A DNA stretch of 64,000 nt from Ornithodoros turicata (Eukaryota > Arthropoda > Arachnida > Ixodida > Argasidae), in assembly GCF_037126465.1 (NCBI RefSeq), contig NC_088209.1, forward strand, positions 3,844,001 through 3,908,000, written 5' to 3'. The translations under genes were made by a program, and so were the position numbers. How positions within the stretch are numbered: position 1 is the first letter of the stretch; each line of letters begins with the position of its first letter. Shown in pieces: positions 32,817 to 45,518 of the stretch. The notes under the pieces were generated by a model. That model ran no database searches and had not been told where the DNA came from. It was given only the letters and a program-made list of their open reading frames with translations.

Positions 32817-33480
32817 CGATGGATGCATTCCTCAGGAAAGCCCAACGATACTGCGGGTTGTAGTTGCTTACAACAGCAACACATATTTATGTAAATAGTG
32901 CGTCTGTAACATATATAACTTTTATTAAACTTACAATCATTTTTGGTGCTATAGATAGATATAGATATGTAAATAGACCTGAGACACAGCAAAAACAAAG
33001 TTTATATGGAGCACAACAATAAGTGAAGAGACTGCACAGTATAAAAATGCAAGTTCACAGAATTCTCAAATTGGAGTTTACAACATGAAATCAGAATTAA
33101 AATGATAAGTTTCAGACTTAAATTTAGAATTAGAATTTAGAATGTAAGATGAGAATTTTCAAATAAGAATTTGGCTTTGCAATTTGGAATTTTGAAGATG
33201 AAATCAGAATTAGAATGATAAATTTCAGACTTAAATTTAGAATTAGAATTTAGAATGTAAGATGAGAATTTTCAAATAAGAACTTGGCTTTGAAATTTGG
33301 AATTTTGAAGATCAAATCAGAATTAGAATGATAAATTTCAGACTTAAATTTAGAATTAGAATTTAGAATGTAAGATGAGAATTTTCAAATAAGAATTTGG
33401 CTTTGGAATTGTGAACAGGAAACGAGGATTAGAATGAAAAATTTCAAACTTTAATTTAGAATTGGAATTTACAATGTAAA

Positions 33481-33855
33481 ATGAGAATCTTGAACGTTTT
33501 CGTGGATGGCACGTTTTTCACCTGCCCACATATTTCTGACCAAATACTGACTATTAGCGTAGAAAAGGATGGCAAGCCCTTAAATGTGACTTTCTTCTTG
33601 ATGCCAGGAACGAGCCCGAACCAATGTGTGTTTCAACAGCTTCTGCGGGAAATGCAAGATCCAGACCTTGCACTATCCTTGGATTGGACGGGGAGCGACT
33701 GTGAACAGGCGTTCCCTGGTGCGTTGCAGGCTGTGTTTATGCCTGCCCGGCATAGGGGGTGCCATTTTCATTATGGGCAGGCTATATGGCTCAACGTGCG
33801 GGCCTGTGGACTAGTGGCAGCGTATACACAAAATATTTCAAACATAAAATCATAA
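33481..33855 (+). pseudogene. Captured MULE transposase fragment, copy 1
   Basis: This 124-codon open frame starts MRILNVFVDGTFFTCPHISD and includes SLDWTGSDCEQAFPGALQAV and HRGCHFHYGQAIW. VFVDGTF..CP is the start of the MULE transposase domain, with the catalytic Asp; D.E.AF..al...FP and GCHFH form its middle. It ends soon after in AAYTQNISNIKS and stop where the satellite begins, so it lacks the C-terminal part found at 30498-30821. It is identical to copy 2 in protein. Expression is not shown. Confidence 0.75.
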
Positions 33856-34876
33856 TTAGAATAAATTTCACACTTTAATTTAGAAGTGGAATTTGGAATG
33901 TAAGATGAGACTTTTGCAGAGAGTCCAGCTTTGCAATTTGGAATTATGAACATGAATTTAGAATTATGACAAATTTCAGACTTTAATTTAGTAATGGAAT
34001 TTAGAAAGTAACATGAGGATTTTTATTAAGAATTTGGCTTTGCAATTTGGAATTTTAAAGATGAAATCAGAATTACAATGATAATTTTCAGACCTAAATT
34101 TAGAATTTAGAATGTAAGATGAGAATTTTTAAATAAGAATTTGGCTTTGCAATTTGGAATTTTGAAGATGAAATCAGAATTAGAATGATAAATTTCAGAC
34201 TTAAATTTAGAATGTAAGATGAGAATTTTCAAATAAGAATTTGGCTTTGCAATTTGGAATTTTGAAGATGAAATCAGAATTAGAATGATAAATATCAGAC
34301 TTAAATTTAGAATTAGAATTTAGAATGTAAGATGAGAATTTTCAAATAAGAACTTGGCTTTGAAATTTGGAATTTTGAAGATCAAATCAGAATTAGAATG
34401 ATAAATTTCAGACTTAAATTTAGAATTAGAATTTAGAATGTAAGATGAGAATTTTCAAATAAGAATTTGGCTTTGCAATTTGGAATTTTGAAGATGAAAT
34501 CAGAATTAGAATGATAAATTTCAGACTTAAATTTAGAATGTAAGATGAGAATTTTCAAATAAGAATTTGGCTTTGCAATTTGGAATTTTGAAGATGAAAT
34601 CAGAATTAGAATGATAAATATCAGACTTAAATTTAGAATTAGAATTTAGAATGTAAGATGAGAATTTTCAAATAAGAACTTGGCTTTGAAATTTGGAATT
34701 TTGAAGATCAAATCAGAATTAGAATGATAAATTTCAGACTTAAATTTAGAATTAGAATTTAGAATGTAAGATGAGAATTTTCAAATAAGAATTTGGCTTT
34801 GGAATTGTGAACAGGAAACGAGGATTAGAATGAAAAATTTCAAACTTTAATTTAGAATTGGAATTTACAATGTAAA

Positions 34877-35251
34877 ATGAGAATCTTGAACGTTTTCGTG
34901 GATGGCACGTTTTTCACCTGCCCACATATTTCTGACCAAATACTGACTATTAGCGTAGAAAAGGATGGCAAGCCCTTAAATGTGACTTTCTTCTTGATGC
35001 CAGGAACGAGCCCGAACCAATGTGTGTTTCAACAGCTTCTGCGGGAAATGCAAGATCCAGACCTTGCACTATCCTTGGATTGGACGGGGAGCGACTGTGA
35101 ACAGGCGTTCCCTGGTGCGTTGCAGGCTGTGTTTATGCCTGCCCGGCATAGGGGGTGCCATTTTCATTATGGGCAGGCTATATGGCTCAACGTGCGGGCC
35201 TGTGGACTAGTGGCAGCGTATACACAAAATATTTCAAACATAAAATCATAA
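34877..35251 (+). pseudogene. Captured MULE transposase fragment, copy 2
   Basis: Identical protein to copy 1, including the MPGTSPNQCVFQQL variant, and the flanking satellite is also near identical. The 1396-bp spacing marks the most recent simple duplication in the left part of the array. Confidence 0.75.
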
Positions 35252-36280
35252 TTAGAATAAATTTCACACTTTAATTTAGAAGTGGAATTTGGAATGTAAG
35301 ATGAGACTTTTGCAGAGAGTCCAGCTTTGCAATTTGGAATTATGAACATGAATTTAGAATTATGACAAATTTCAGACTTTAATTTAGTAATGGAATTTAG
35401 AAAGTAACATGAGGATTTTTATTAAGAATTTGGCTTTGCAATTTGGAATTTTAAAGATGAAATCAGAATTACAATGATAATTTTCAGACCTAAATTTAGA
35501 ATTTAGAATGTAAGATGAGAATTTTTAAATAAGAATTTGGCTTTGCAATTTGGAATTTTGAAGATGAAATCAGAATTAGAATGATAAATTTCAGACTTAA
35601 ATTTAGAATGTAAGATGAGAATTTTCAAATAAGAATTTGGCTTTGCAATTTGGAATTTTGAAGATGAAATCAGAATTAGAATGATAAATATCAGACTTAA
35701 ATTTAGAATTAGAATTTAGAATGTAAGATGAGAATTTTCAAATAAGAACTTGGCTTTGCAATTTGGAATTTTGAAGATCAAATTAGAATTAGAATGATAA
35801 ATTTCAGACTTAAATTTAGAATTAGAATTTAGAAGGTAAGATGAGAATTTTCAAATAAGAATTTGACTTTGCAATTTGGAATTTTGAAGATGAAATCAGA
35901 ATTATATTGATTAATTTCATACTTAAATTTAGAATTAGAATTTAGAATGTAAGATGAGAATTTTGAAATAAGAATTTGGCTTCGCAATTTGGAATTTTGA
36001 AGATGAAATCAGAATTAGAATGATAAATTTCAGACATAAATTTAGAATTAGAATTTAGAATGTAAGATGAGAATTTTCAAATAAGAATTTGGCTTTGCAA
36101 TTTGGAATTTTGAAGATGAAATCAGAATTCGAATGATAAATTTCAGACTTAAATTTAGAATTAGAATTTAGAATGTAAGATGAGAATTTTCAAATAAGAA
36201 TTTGGCTTTGCAATTTGGAATTTTGAAGATGAAATCAGAATTAGAATGATAAATTTCAGACTTAAATCGGCAGACTTAAA

Positions 36281-36655
36281 ACGGCATCATTGACTGCCCT
36301 GATTTGTTATCTTCGGTGTCTGTTCATCTACCATTGCGTAACTTGCGATCCCAACCTGTTTTTCATGAAAATATGGCCCATTACTGTGCACGTATATCTC
36401 GCTTGCAGCGCACCATGAATACTCTCTGCCAGAATTATGATATTGACATCTTTTTTTTTTCTCATTCTCATCATTTAAATCTTCTCTTCCTACCAGCAAC
36501 GCGAGAACTGTTTAACCCTTAACATTTCATTATTTGCTGTTTGTTGTTTTATGCTTTGTATTGTGTTCCCTGTGTCTTGGTGCACTATCCGTTAGACCCC
36601 ACGGTCGTTGATGGGTACCCTCAAAATAAAATAAAATTAAATAAAATAAAATAAA
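36281..36655 (+). mobile_element. 5'-truncated LINE tail, copy in array unit 2
   Basis: It matches the last ~360 bp of the LINE at 41815-45650 (SVHLPLRNLRSQPVFHENMA and the GGGTACCCTCAAAATAAAAT end). The 5' junction shows CAGACTTAAA twice, separated by TCGG, before ACGGCATCATT. This marks truncated target-primed insertion into a 113-bp repeat. One base difference here gives a different frame end from the next two copies. Confidence 0.88.
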
Positions 36656-36786
36656 TTTAGAATTATAATTTGAATGTAAGATGAGAATTTTCAAATAAGA
36701 ATTTGGCTTTGGAATTTTGAACAGGAAACGAGGATTAGAATGAAAAATTTCAAACTTTAATTCAGAATTGGAATTTACAATGTAAA

Positions 36787-37161
36787 ATGAGAATCTTGAA
36801 CGTTTTCGTGGATGGCACGTTTTTCACCTGCCCACATATTTCCGACCAAGTACTGACTGTTAGCGTAGAAAAGGATGGCAAGCCTTTAAATGTGACTTTC
36901 TTCTTGATGCCAGGAAGGAGCCTGAACGAATGTGTGTTTCAACAGCTTCTGCGGGAAATGCAAGTTCCAGACCTTGCACTATCCTTGGATTGGACGGGGA
37001 GCGACTGTGAACAGGCGTTCCCTGGTGCGTTGCAGGCTGTGTTTATGCCTGCCCGGCATAGGGGGCGCCATTTTCATTATTGGCAGGCTATATGGCTCAA
37101 CGTGCAGGCCTGTGGACTAGTGGCAGCGTATACACAAAATATTTCAAACATAAAATCATAA
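36787..37161 (+). pseudogene. Captured MULE transposase fragment, copy 3
   Basis: As copy 1 but with the MPGRSLNECVFQQL variant and HISDQVLTVSVEK. Identical in protein to copies 4 and 5, showing that the 1.9-kb units 3 to 5 were made by recent amplification. Confidence 0.75.
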
Positions 37162-38189
37162 TTAGAATAAATTTCACACTTTAATTTAGAAGTGGAATTT
37201 GGAATGTAAGATGAGAATTTGCAAAGAGTCCAGCTTTACAATTTGGAATTTTGAACATCAATTTAGAATTATGACAAATTTCACACTTTAATTTAGTATT
37301 GGAATTTAGAAAGTAACATGAGGATATTTGATTAAGAATTTGGCTTTCCAATTTTGAACATTATATCAGAATTAGAATGATAGATTTCACACTTTAATTT
37401 AGAATGTAAAATGATAATTTTCAAATAAGAATTTGGCTTTGCAATTTAGAATTTTGAAGATCAAATCAGAATTAGAATGATAAATTTCAGACTTAAATTT
37501 AGAATTAGAATTTAGAATGTAAGATGAGAGTTTTCAAATAAGAATTTGGCTTTGCAATTTGGAATTTTGAAGATGAATTCAGAATTATATTGATTAATTT
37601 CATACTTAAATTTAGAATTAGAATTTAGAATGTAAGATGAGAATTTCCAAATAAGAATTTGGCTTTGCAATTTGGAATTTTGAAAATCAAATCAGAATTA
37701 GAATGATAAATTTCAGACTTAAATTTAGAATTAGAATTTAGAATGTAAGATGAGAATTTTCAAATAAGAATTTGGCTTTGCAATTTGGAATTTTGAAGAT
37801 GAAATCAGAATTAGAATGATAAATTTCAGACATAAATTTAGAATTAGAATTTACAATGTAAGATGAGAATTTTCAAATAAGAATTTGGCTTCGCAATTTG
37901 GAATTTTGAAGATGAAATCAGAATTAGAATGATAAATTTCAGACATAAATTTAGAATTAGAATTTAGAATGTAAGATGAGAATTTTCAAATAAGAATTTG
38001 GCTTTGCAATTTGGAATTTTGAAGATGAAATCAGAATTAGAATGATAAATTTCAGACTTAAATTTAGAATTAGAATTTAGAATGTAAGATGAGAATTTTC
38101 AAATAAGAATTTGGCTTTGCAATTTGGAATTTTGAAGATGAAATCAGAATTAGAATGATAAACTTCAGACTTAAATCGGCAGACTTAAA

Positions 38190-38562
38190 ACGGCATCATT
38201 GACTGCCCTGATTTGTTATCTTCGGTGTCTGTTCATCTACCATTGCGTAACTTGCGATCCCAACCTGTTTTTCATGAAAATATGGCCCATTACTGTGCAC
38301 CTATATCTCGCTTGCAGCGCACCATGAATACTCTCTGCCAGAATTATGATACTGACATCTTTTTTTTCTCATTCTCATCATTTAAATCTTCTCTTCCTAA
38401 CAGCAACGCGAGAACTGTTTAACCCTTAACATTTCATTATTTGCTGTTTGTTGTTTTATGCTTTGTATTGTGTTCCCTGTGTCTTGGTGCACTATCCGTT
38501 AGACCCCACGGTCGTTGATGGGTACCCTCAAAATAAAATAAAATTAAATAAAATAAAATAAA
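38190..38562 (+). mobile_element. 5'-truncated LINE tail, copy in array unit 3
   Basis: Same 5' truncation point and same TCGG filler junction as at 36281, so it was copied with the array unit and was not inserted independently. Confidence 0.88.
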
Positions 38563-38693
38563 TTTAGAATTATAATTTGAATGTAAGATGAGAATTTTCA
38601 AATAAGAATTTGGCTTTGGAATTTTGAACAGGAAACGAGGATGAGAATGAAAAATTTCAAACTTTAATTCAGAATTGGAATTTACAATGTAAA

Positions 38694-39068
38694 ATGAGAA
38701 TCTTGAACGTTTTCGTGGATGGCACGTTTTTCACCTGCCCACATATTTCCGACCAAGTACTGACTGTTAGCGTAGAAAAGGATGGCAAGCCTTTAAATGT
38801 GACTTTCTTCTTGATGCCAGGAAGGAGCCTGAACGAATGTGTGTTTCAACAGCTTCTGCGGGAAATGCAAGTTCCAGACCTTGCACTATCCTTGGATTGG
38901 ACGGGGAGCGACTGTGAACAGGCGTTCCCTGGTGCGTTGCAGGCTGTGTTTATGCCTGCCCGGCATAGGGGGCGCCATTTTCATTATTGGCAGGCTATAT
39001 GGCTCAACGTGCAGGCCTGTGGACTAGTGGCAGCGTATACACAAAATATTTCAAACATAAAATCATAA
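38694..39068 (+). pseudogene. Captured MULE transposase fragment, copy 4
   Basis: Protein identical to copy 3. It sits 1907 bp after that copy with matching flanks. Confidence 0.75.
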
Positions 39069-40096
39069 TTAGAATAAATTTCACACTTTAATTTAGAAGT
39101 GGAATTTGGAATGTAAGATGAGAATTTGCAAAGAGTCCAGCTTTACAATTTGGAATTTTGAACATCAATTTAGAATTATGACAAATTTCACACTTTAATT
39201 TAGTATTGGAATTTAGAAAGTAACATGAGGATATTTGATTAAGAATTTGGCTTTCCAATTTTGAACATTATATCAGAATTAGAATGATAGATTTCACACT
39301 TTAATTTAGAATGTAAAATGATAATTTTCAAATAAGAATTTGGCTTTGCAATTTAGAATTTTGAAGATCAAATCAGAATTAGAATGATAAATTTCAGACT
39401 TAAATTTAGAATTAGAATTTAGAATGTAAGATGAGAGTTTTCAAATAAGAATTTGGCTTTGCAATTTGGAATTTTGAAGATGAATTCAGAATTATATTGA
39501 TTAATTTCATACTTAAATTTAGAATTAGAATTTAGAATGTAAGATGAGAATTTCCAAATAAGAATTTGGCTTTGCAATTTGGAATTTTGAAAATCAAATC
39601 AGAATTAGAATGATAAATTTCAGACTTAAATTTAGAATTAGAATTTAGAATGTAAGATGAGAATTTTCAAATAAGAATTTGGCTTTGCAATTTGGAATTT
39701 TGAAGATGAAATCAGAATTAGAATGATAAATTTCAGACATAAATTTAGAATTAGAATTTACAATGTAAGATGAGAATTTTCAAATAAGAATTTGGCTTCG
39801 CAATTTGGAATTTTGAAGATGAAATCAGAATTAGAATGATAAATTTCAGACATAAATTTAGAATTAGAATTTAGAATGTAAGATGAGAATTTTCAAATAA
39901 GAATTTGGCTTTGCAATTTGGAATTTTGAAGATGAAATCAGAATTAGAATGATAAATTTCAGACTTAAATTTAGAATTAGAATTTAGAATGTAAGATGAG
40001 AATTTTCAAATAAGAATTTGGCTTTGCAATTTGGAATTTTGAAGATGAAATCAGAATTAGAATGATAAACTTCAGACTTAAATCGGCAGACTTAAA

Positions 40097-40469
40097 ACGG
40101 CATCATTGACTGCCCTGATTTGTTATCTTCGGTGTCTGTTCATCTACCATTGCGTAACTTGCGATCCCAACCTGTTTTTCATGAAAATATGGCCCATTAC
40201 TGTGCACCTATATCTCGCTTGCAGCGCACCATGAATACTCTCTGCCAGAATTATGATACTGACATCTTTTTTTTCTCATTCTCATCATTTAAATCTTCTC
40301 TTCCTAACAGCAACGCGAGAACTGTTTAACCCTTAACATTTCATTATTTGCTGTTTGTTGTTTTATGCTTTGTATTGTGTTCCCTGTGTCTTGGTGCACT
40401 ATCCGTTAGACCCCACGGTCGTTGATGGGTACCCTCAAAATAAAATAAAATTAAATAAAATAAATAAAT
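40097..40469 (+). mobile_element. 5'-truncated LINE tail, copy in array unit 4
   Basis: Third copy of the same truncation and junction. The A/T tail is slightly shorter than in the other two. Confidence 0.88.
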
Positions 40470-40599
40470 TTAGAATTATAATTTGAATGTAAGATGAGAA
40501 TTTTCAAATAAGAATTTGGCTTTGGAATTTTGAACAGGAAACGAGGATGAGAATGAAAAATTTCAAACTTTAATTCAGAATTGGAATTTACAATGTAAA

Positions 40600-40974
40600 A
40601 TGAGAATCTTGAACGTTTTCGTGGATGGCACGTTTTTCACCTGCCCACATATTTCCGACCAAGTACTGACTGTTAGCGTAGAAAAGGATGGCAAGCCTTT
40701 AAATGTGACTTTCTTCTTGATGCCAGGAAGGAGCCTGAACGAATGTGTGTTTCAACAGCTTCTGCGGGAAATGCAAGTTCCAGACCTTGCACTATCCTTG
40801 GATTGGACGGGGAGCGACTGTGAACAGGCGTTCCCTGGTGCGTTGCAGGCTGTGTTTATGCCTGCCCGGCATAGGGGGCGCCATTTTCATTATTGGCAGG
40901 CTATATGGCTCAACGTGCAGGCCTGTGGACTAGTGGCAGCGTATACACAAAATATTTCAAACATAAAATCATAA
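40600..40974 (+). pseudogene. Captured MULE transposase fragment, copy 5
   Basis: Protein identical to copies 3 and 4. The unit that follows it is interrupted by the nearly full-length LINE instead of a truncated tail. Confidence 0.75.
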
Positions 40975-41833
40975 TTAGAATAAATTTCACACTTTAATTT
41001 AGAAGTGGAATTTGGAATGTAAGATGAGAATTTGCAAAGAGTCCAGCTTTACAATTTGGAATTTTGAACATCAATTTAGAATTATGACAAATTTCACACT
41101 TTAATTTAGTATTGGAATTTAGAAAGTAACATGAGGATATTTGATTAAGAATTTGGCTTTCCAATTTTGAACATTATATCAGAATTAGAATGATAGATTT
41201 CACACTTTAATTTAGAATGTAAAATGATAATTTTCAAATAAGAATTTGGCTTTGCAATTTAGAATTTTGAAGATCAAATCAGAATTAGAATGATAAATTT
41301 CAGACTTAAATTTAGAATTAGAATTTAGAATGTAAGATGAGAGTTTTCAAATAAGAATTTGGCTTTGCAATTTGGAATTTTGAAGATGAATTCAGAATTA
41401 TATTGATTAATTTCATACTTAAATTTAGAATTAGAATTTAGAATGTAAGATGAGAATTTCCAAATAAGAATTTGGCTTTGCAATTTGGAATTTTGAAAAT
41501 CAAATCAGAATTAGAATGATAAATTTCAGACTTAAATTTAGAATTAGAATTTAGAATGTAAGATGAGAATTTTCAAATAAGAATTTGGCTTTGCAATTTG
41601 GAATTTTGAAGATGAAATCAGAATTAGAATGATAAATTTCAGACATAAATTTAGAATTAGAATTTAGAATGTAAGATGAGAATTTTCAAATAAGAATTGG
41701 GCTTTGCAATTTGGAATTTTGAAGATAAAATCAGAATTATATTGATTAATTTCATACTTTTATTTAGAATTAGAATTTAGAATTATAAAAATATAGAAAT
41801 AGGAATAGAAATATAATTAACGCCGAACAGCTA

Positions 41834-42496
41834 ATGGCCCTGTTGGTGCAGAAAGTCGATGCTCTCCATACGGAAGTGTCTGAACTGAAAGACGAAAAAA
41901 TTCAGCTCCTGGACCTTGTACGAAGCTTGGACAAAAATGTAAGCTTTCTCCAAATTGAGCTCGCGAAGCAGAGAGCCGATTTCAACCAGAAGCTAGGTTC
42001 CTTGCGCTATGTATATGCCACATCTGTGAACTCCCCTGCAAGTTATTCTTCACTTGTTAAGAAGATTCCTGCTCGTCTTCTCACCGTTCCTTCGACCGAA
42101 AGTTTGCCTTCTTCGCGTGTCGCGAAGAACGCCGCTGCTCCCGGCCCTTCACAAAACCAGGTCCATCAAGGCATGGCCTCGTCGACAACTACTTTGTCTT
42201 CAACCGCCCCTCCAAGAGACACTACCGACGAACAAAGTGAAGATGCTGGTTTTACTACCGTCAGATATAGGCGAAAACAACGTCTTCCCGCTTCCACCGG
42301 GACTGCTTCTTCGTCTGCTCTTCGACTAGCTACTCGGCCAGACTCTTACGCATCTTTCTGTGTGGTGACAGACGTACTAAGTTTCACAGATATCAACTGT
42401 GCCAACGTGTGGCCTGAAGGATGTTTATACCGCGTGTTCATGGGGAAGATTCCCGATGCATCGGCTAACTCTGATCGTGAAATACCGCCTCTGTAG
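41834..42496 (+). CDS. LINE ORF1 protein
   Basis: A 220-residue open frame. Residues about 5-55 form a coiled coil with heptad hydrophobics (VQKVDALHTEVSELKDEKIQ), used for trimer-like assembly and RNA binding in LINE ORF1 proteins. The rest is Ser/Thr/Pro-rich and ends near LSFTDINCANVWPEGCLYRV. No zinc knuckle is visible. It lies 17 bp before ORF2. The start is uncertain because the element seems cut at its 5' end. Confidence 0.65.
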   Translation: MALLVQKVDALHTEVSELKDEKIQLLDLVRSLDKNVSFLQIELAKQRADFNQKLGSLRYVYATSVNSPASYSSLVKKIPARLLTVPSTESLPSSRVAKNAAAPGPSQNQVHQGMASSTTTLSSTAPPRDTTDEQSEDAGFTTVRYRRKQRLPASTGTASSSALRLATRPDSYASFCVVTDVLSFTDINCANVWPEGCLYRVFMGKIPDASANSDREIPPL

Positions 42497-42513
42497 CCTC
42501 ACCTAATTTCAAA

Positions 42514-45500
42514 ATGGTGTGCCCACTTACCATTTATTACCAAAATGTGCGTGGTCTTAGAACAAAGTCTGGTGAATTTTTAACCAATGTAATTTCACTT
42601 GAGTATGACGTGATCTGCCTAACGGAGACATGGCTCAACAGTTCCTTTCACAGCAGTGAATATTTCCCTTGCGAATACACTGTTTTTCGATGTGACCGCG
42701 ATTACGAAAATTCTGGGGCTCGCTTTGGTGGCGGTGTGCTAACTGCCGTTCGTTCTTCTCTTGTTGCTCATCAACGTTTTGACTTGGCAACTCAACATGA
42801 AGCCGTCTGGGTAGAAATAACCCTTGGTCCTAATGCCCCCCTCATTATAGGTAACTGTTACATTCCACCCCCCCCCCCTAAATGCGACCTTCCCTACTTC
42901 ACTTCCTTTTTGGAGACAATAGGGAGTGTTCCCCACCTGTTTAGTCATCTGTTTCAGCTGTACGGTGATTTCAACATTCCTAACATCGACTGGGGGCTCC
43001 TTGATATCTCTCGCGCCTCTGGTCTGACGAGATCTAAGGCATCTTTCCTTTTTAATTTTATCAGTTTCCACGGTCTCCTGCAGCTTAATCAACTAAGAAA
43101 TTCTGCTGACAACACGCTGGACCTGGTGTTATCTAATTTCACACCCGATATCTTTCAGGGTGTCGAAGTCCCGCTCGTTCCCTCTGATAAGTTTCACCCA
43201 CCCCAAAGAGCACGATGTACTGAAAGTCGAGTGCAATAGGGGTGGACGGGTAGGTGAAAGGCCTTGAACAGACTCTTGAAACTAAAAAGCATTGATAAGA
43301 CACATACCGTCCACCCCCATTGCGCTCGACTTTGAGTACATTGTGCTGCTTGGGACCTTTCTACCTTACTTTTCCAGTCACTACCTTATCTTCACGACAT
43401 ACCAATCAACGTCTTGTCTCTCCGCGGTACGATTATCCCCGTGGTGACTACCTTGCGCTATACAATTGCCTCTGCTCAACAGATTGGCGCCCTGTGATAG
43501 AATGCGCCAACGTTGATAATGCTGCTGCGCTTTTTACTAATGTTGTGCAGTCCGCTATAGGACAGTTTGTTCCAAAGAAACATTTTCACTCGCCTAAGTA
43601 TCCTCCCTGGTTCTCCCATGAACTTAAAGGACTACTAAGGAAAAAGCTGCACTTTCATCGAAAGTACATGCGGACTAAACGCGACGACTGGTATCTGAAA
43701 TTCAAAGAAACACGTAAGCTCGTCAAAACTATCTAAAAAAGGGACCGAAAAACACACGAGGACTTCGTCCAAGCATCTCTATCTGCTAACCCAAAGGAAT
43801 TCTGGAGGTTTGTTAAGGATAGAACAACCTCTCGTGCTGGCGACATTATGCTGAAACACAATGACGATTTTGTCTCGGCGCCTTTGGCAGTTGCGAACTT
43901 GTTTTCGGATTTCTTTTCTTCTACATTCTCTAAATCTGCCCCCACAATCACTGCTCAAGCCTCTCCATCTAATCTTAGCCTCTCGAGCATTGTTATTGAT
44001 GAACAGGAGGTTTCTCGTGCCATCTCTTCATTAAAATCAACCTTGTCCTCTGGCATAGATAATGTCCCTAATTTCATTGTCAAGGGTTGTGCCAATGTCC
44101 TCGTGCCTGTGCTGACTTCCCTTTTTAACCGCTCCTTACAAAGCGCTCAGTTTCCTGAGGTCTGGAAAAAATATCTCATAGTTCCTATACACAAAGGTGG
44201 TTCACGAGTTGAAGTCTCAAACTACAGGCCCATATCCTTGTTACCCTGTTTCTCGAAAGTATTTGAAAAGGTTATGTTTTCGCGACTATCTTTCTACTGT
44301 AAACATTTTCTTACATTTACACAACATGGCTTCCTACTTGGCAGATCTGTCGAAACCAATCTTGTTACATATATGAATTTTCTAGCGCATCATGTTGGTA
44401 AAAGCATGCAAGTAGATTCTGTTTATTTCGATATATCGAAAGCGTTCGATTCTGTGAGTCATCAATTACTTGTTGATAAATTATCCATCTATGAATTTTC
44501 ATCAAACGTATGCAACTGGTTCACTTCTTATTTAAGTAACCGCAACAACGTTGTTATTTACAAAGGTACCCAATCCCGTTCATACTTGATGACCTCCGGT
44601 GTTCCTCAAGGCTCTATCCTTGGGCCATTACTGTTTAATGTTTTTGTCAATGACCTTTCCACTTGTGTGCAACACAGTAACATTCTTCAATACGCTGATG
44701 ACCTCAAGTTGTTTTGTTGTATTAATCATGCTGACGAATGTTTGGATTTACAAAATGACATCACTGGTGTACAGTCTTGGTTTACACGGAACATGTTGAA
44801 ACTCAATGCTCTTAAATCTCACGTAATCACTTTCACTCGGAAAACTACCCCCATCCACTTTACCTACTCTATGGCGTCAACCACCATTAATCGTGTTAAC
44901 TGTATAAGAGATTTGGGCATCACTTTTGATAGTCATCTCTCTTTTCAAACGCACATTACGTATATCACAAATCTTGCATTCTCTAAACTAGGTGTCATCT
45001 CGAGACTTACAAAAAGCTTCTCGCACCCCCTATGCTTCTTTCGCTTATTTTTTTCCACGGTTCTCCCTCTCATCGAGTTTTCCTCTGTTGTATGGAACTG
45101 TTTGAACAAATCTCTCACATCTGATGTTGAAAAAGTCCAAAGACGATTTATTGCTATTTACCACGACCGATACATTGGTAAAACTATGTATTACAACTAC
45201 GACCACATTCTTGAAAAACTTAACCTACCCACCTTAGCTCATCGAAGGATATTGCGCGACTGTCATTTCCTTTTCAAGCTTGTGCACGGCATCATTGACT
45301 GCCCTGATTTGTTATCTTCGGTGTCTGCTCATCTACCATTGCGTAACTTGCGATCCCAACCTGTTTTTCATGAAAATATGGCCCATTACTGTGCACCTAT
45401 ATCTCGCTTGCAGCGCACCATGAATACTCTCTGCCAGAATTATGATATTGACATCTTTTTTTTCTCATTCACATCATTTAAATCTTCTCTTCCTAACTGC

Positions 45501-45518
45501 AACGCGAGAACTGTTTAA
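42514..45518 (+). pseudogene. LINE ORF2: endonuclease and reverse transcriptase, disrupted
   Basis: The protein nicks target DNA and copies its RNA there. The endonuclease (42514-43208) shows YYQNVRGLRTK, VICLTETWL, LYGDFNIPNIDW and NTLDLVLSN. The RT (from about 44180) shows VSNYRPISLLPCFSKVFEKV, FDISKAFDSVSHQLL, TSGVPQGSILGPLLFNVFVN and the catalytic LQYADDLKLF box. The C-terminus reads VEKVQRRFIAIYHDRY. A palindromic insert at 43209-43347 shifts the frame and a TAA at 43734-43736 stops it; otherwise the frame from 43348 to 45518 is open. RNase H is not present. Confidence 0.88.
43209..43347. mobile_element. 139-bp palindromic MITE inside LINE ORF2
   Basis: The left arm reads AGCACGATGTACTGAAAGTC then GAGTGCAATAGGGGTGGACGG, and the right arm is its near-complement ending GTACATTGTGCT. 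The arms are about 41 bp with five or so mismatches. The reading frame changes from one side to the other. Insertion is inferred from the palindrome and the frame break, because the second LINE copy lacks this region. Confidence 0.65.

Larger units (their letters stand above)
33060..41815 (+). repeat. Higher-order tandem array, part 1 (113-bp AT-rich repeat)
   Basis: The basic repeat is about 113 bp and contains AATGTAAGATGAGAATTTTC, then AAATAAGAATTTGGCTTTGC and AGAATTAGAATGATAAATTT. Runs of it are interrupted by 375-bp open copies of a MULE fragment at 33481, 34877, 36787, 38694 and 40600. Spacing is 1396, 1910, 1907 and 1906 bp, so a ~1.9-kb higher-order unit was amplified. Three units also carry the same truncated LINE tail. 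All units face the same way. Confidence 0.93.

Noticed and set aside
42855..42875. Possible frameshift hot spot at a C-run in the LINE endonuclease
   Set aside because: The frame continues open across the run as a proline stretch, so no lesion can be shown.
42739..43092. 117-codon minus-strand frame
   Set aside because: Antisense shadow of the LINE endonuclease.
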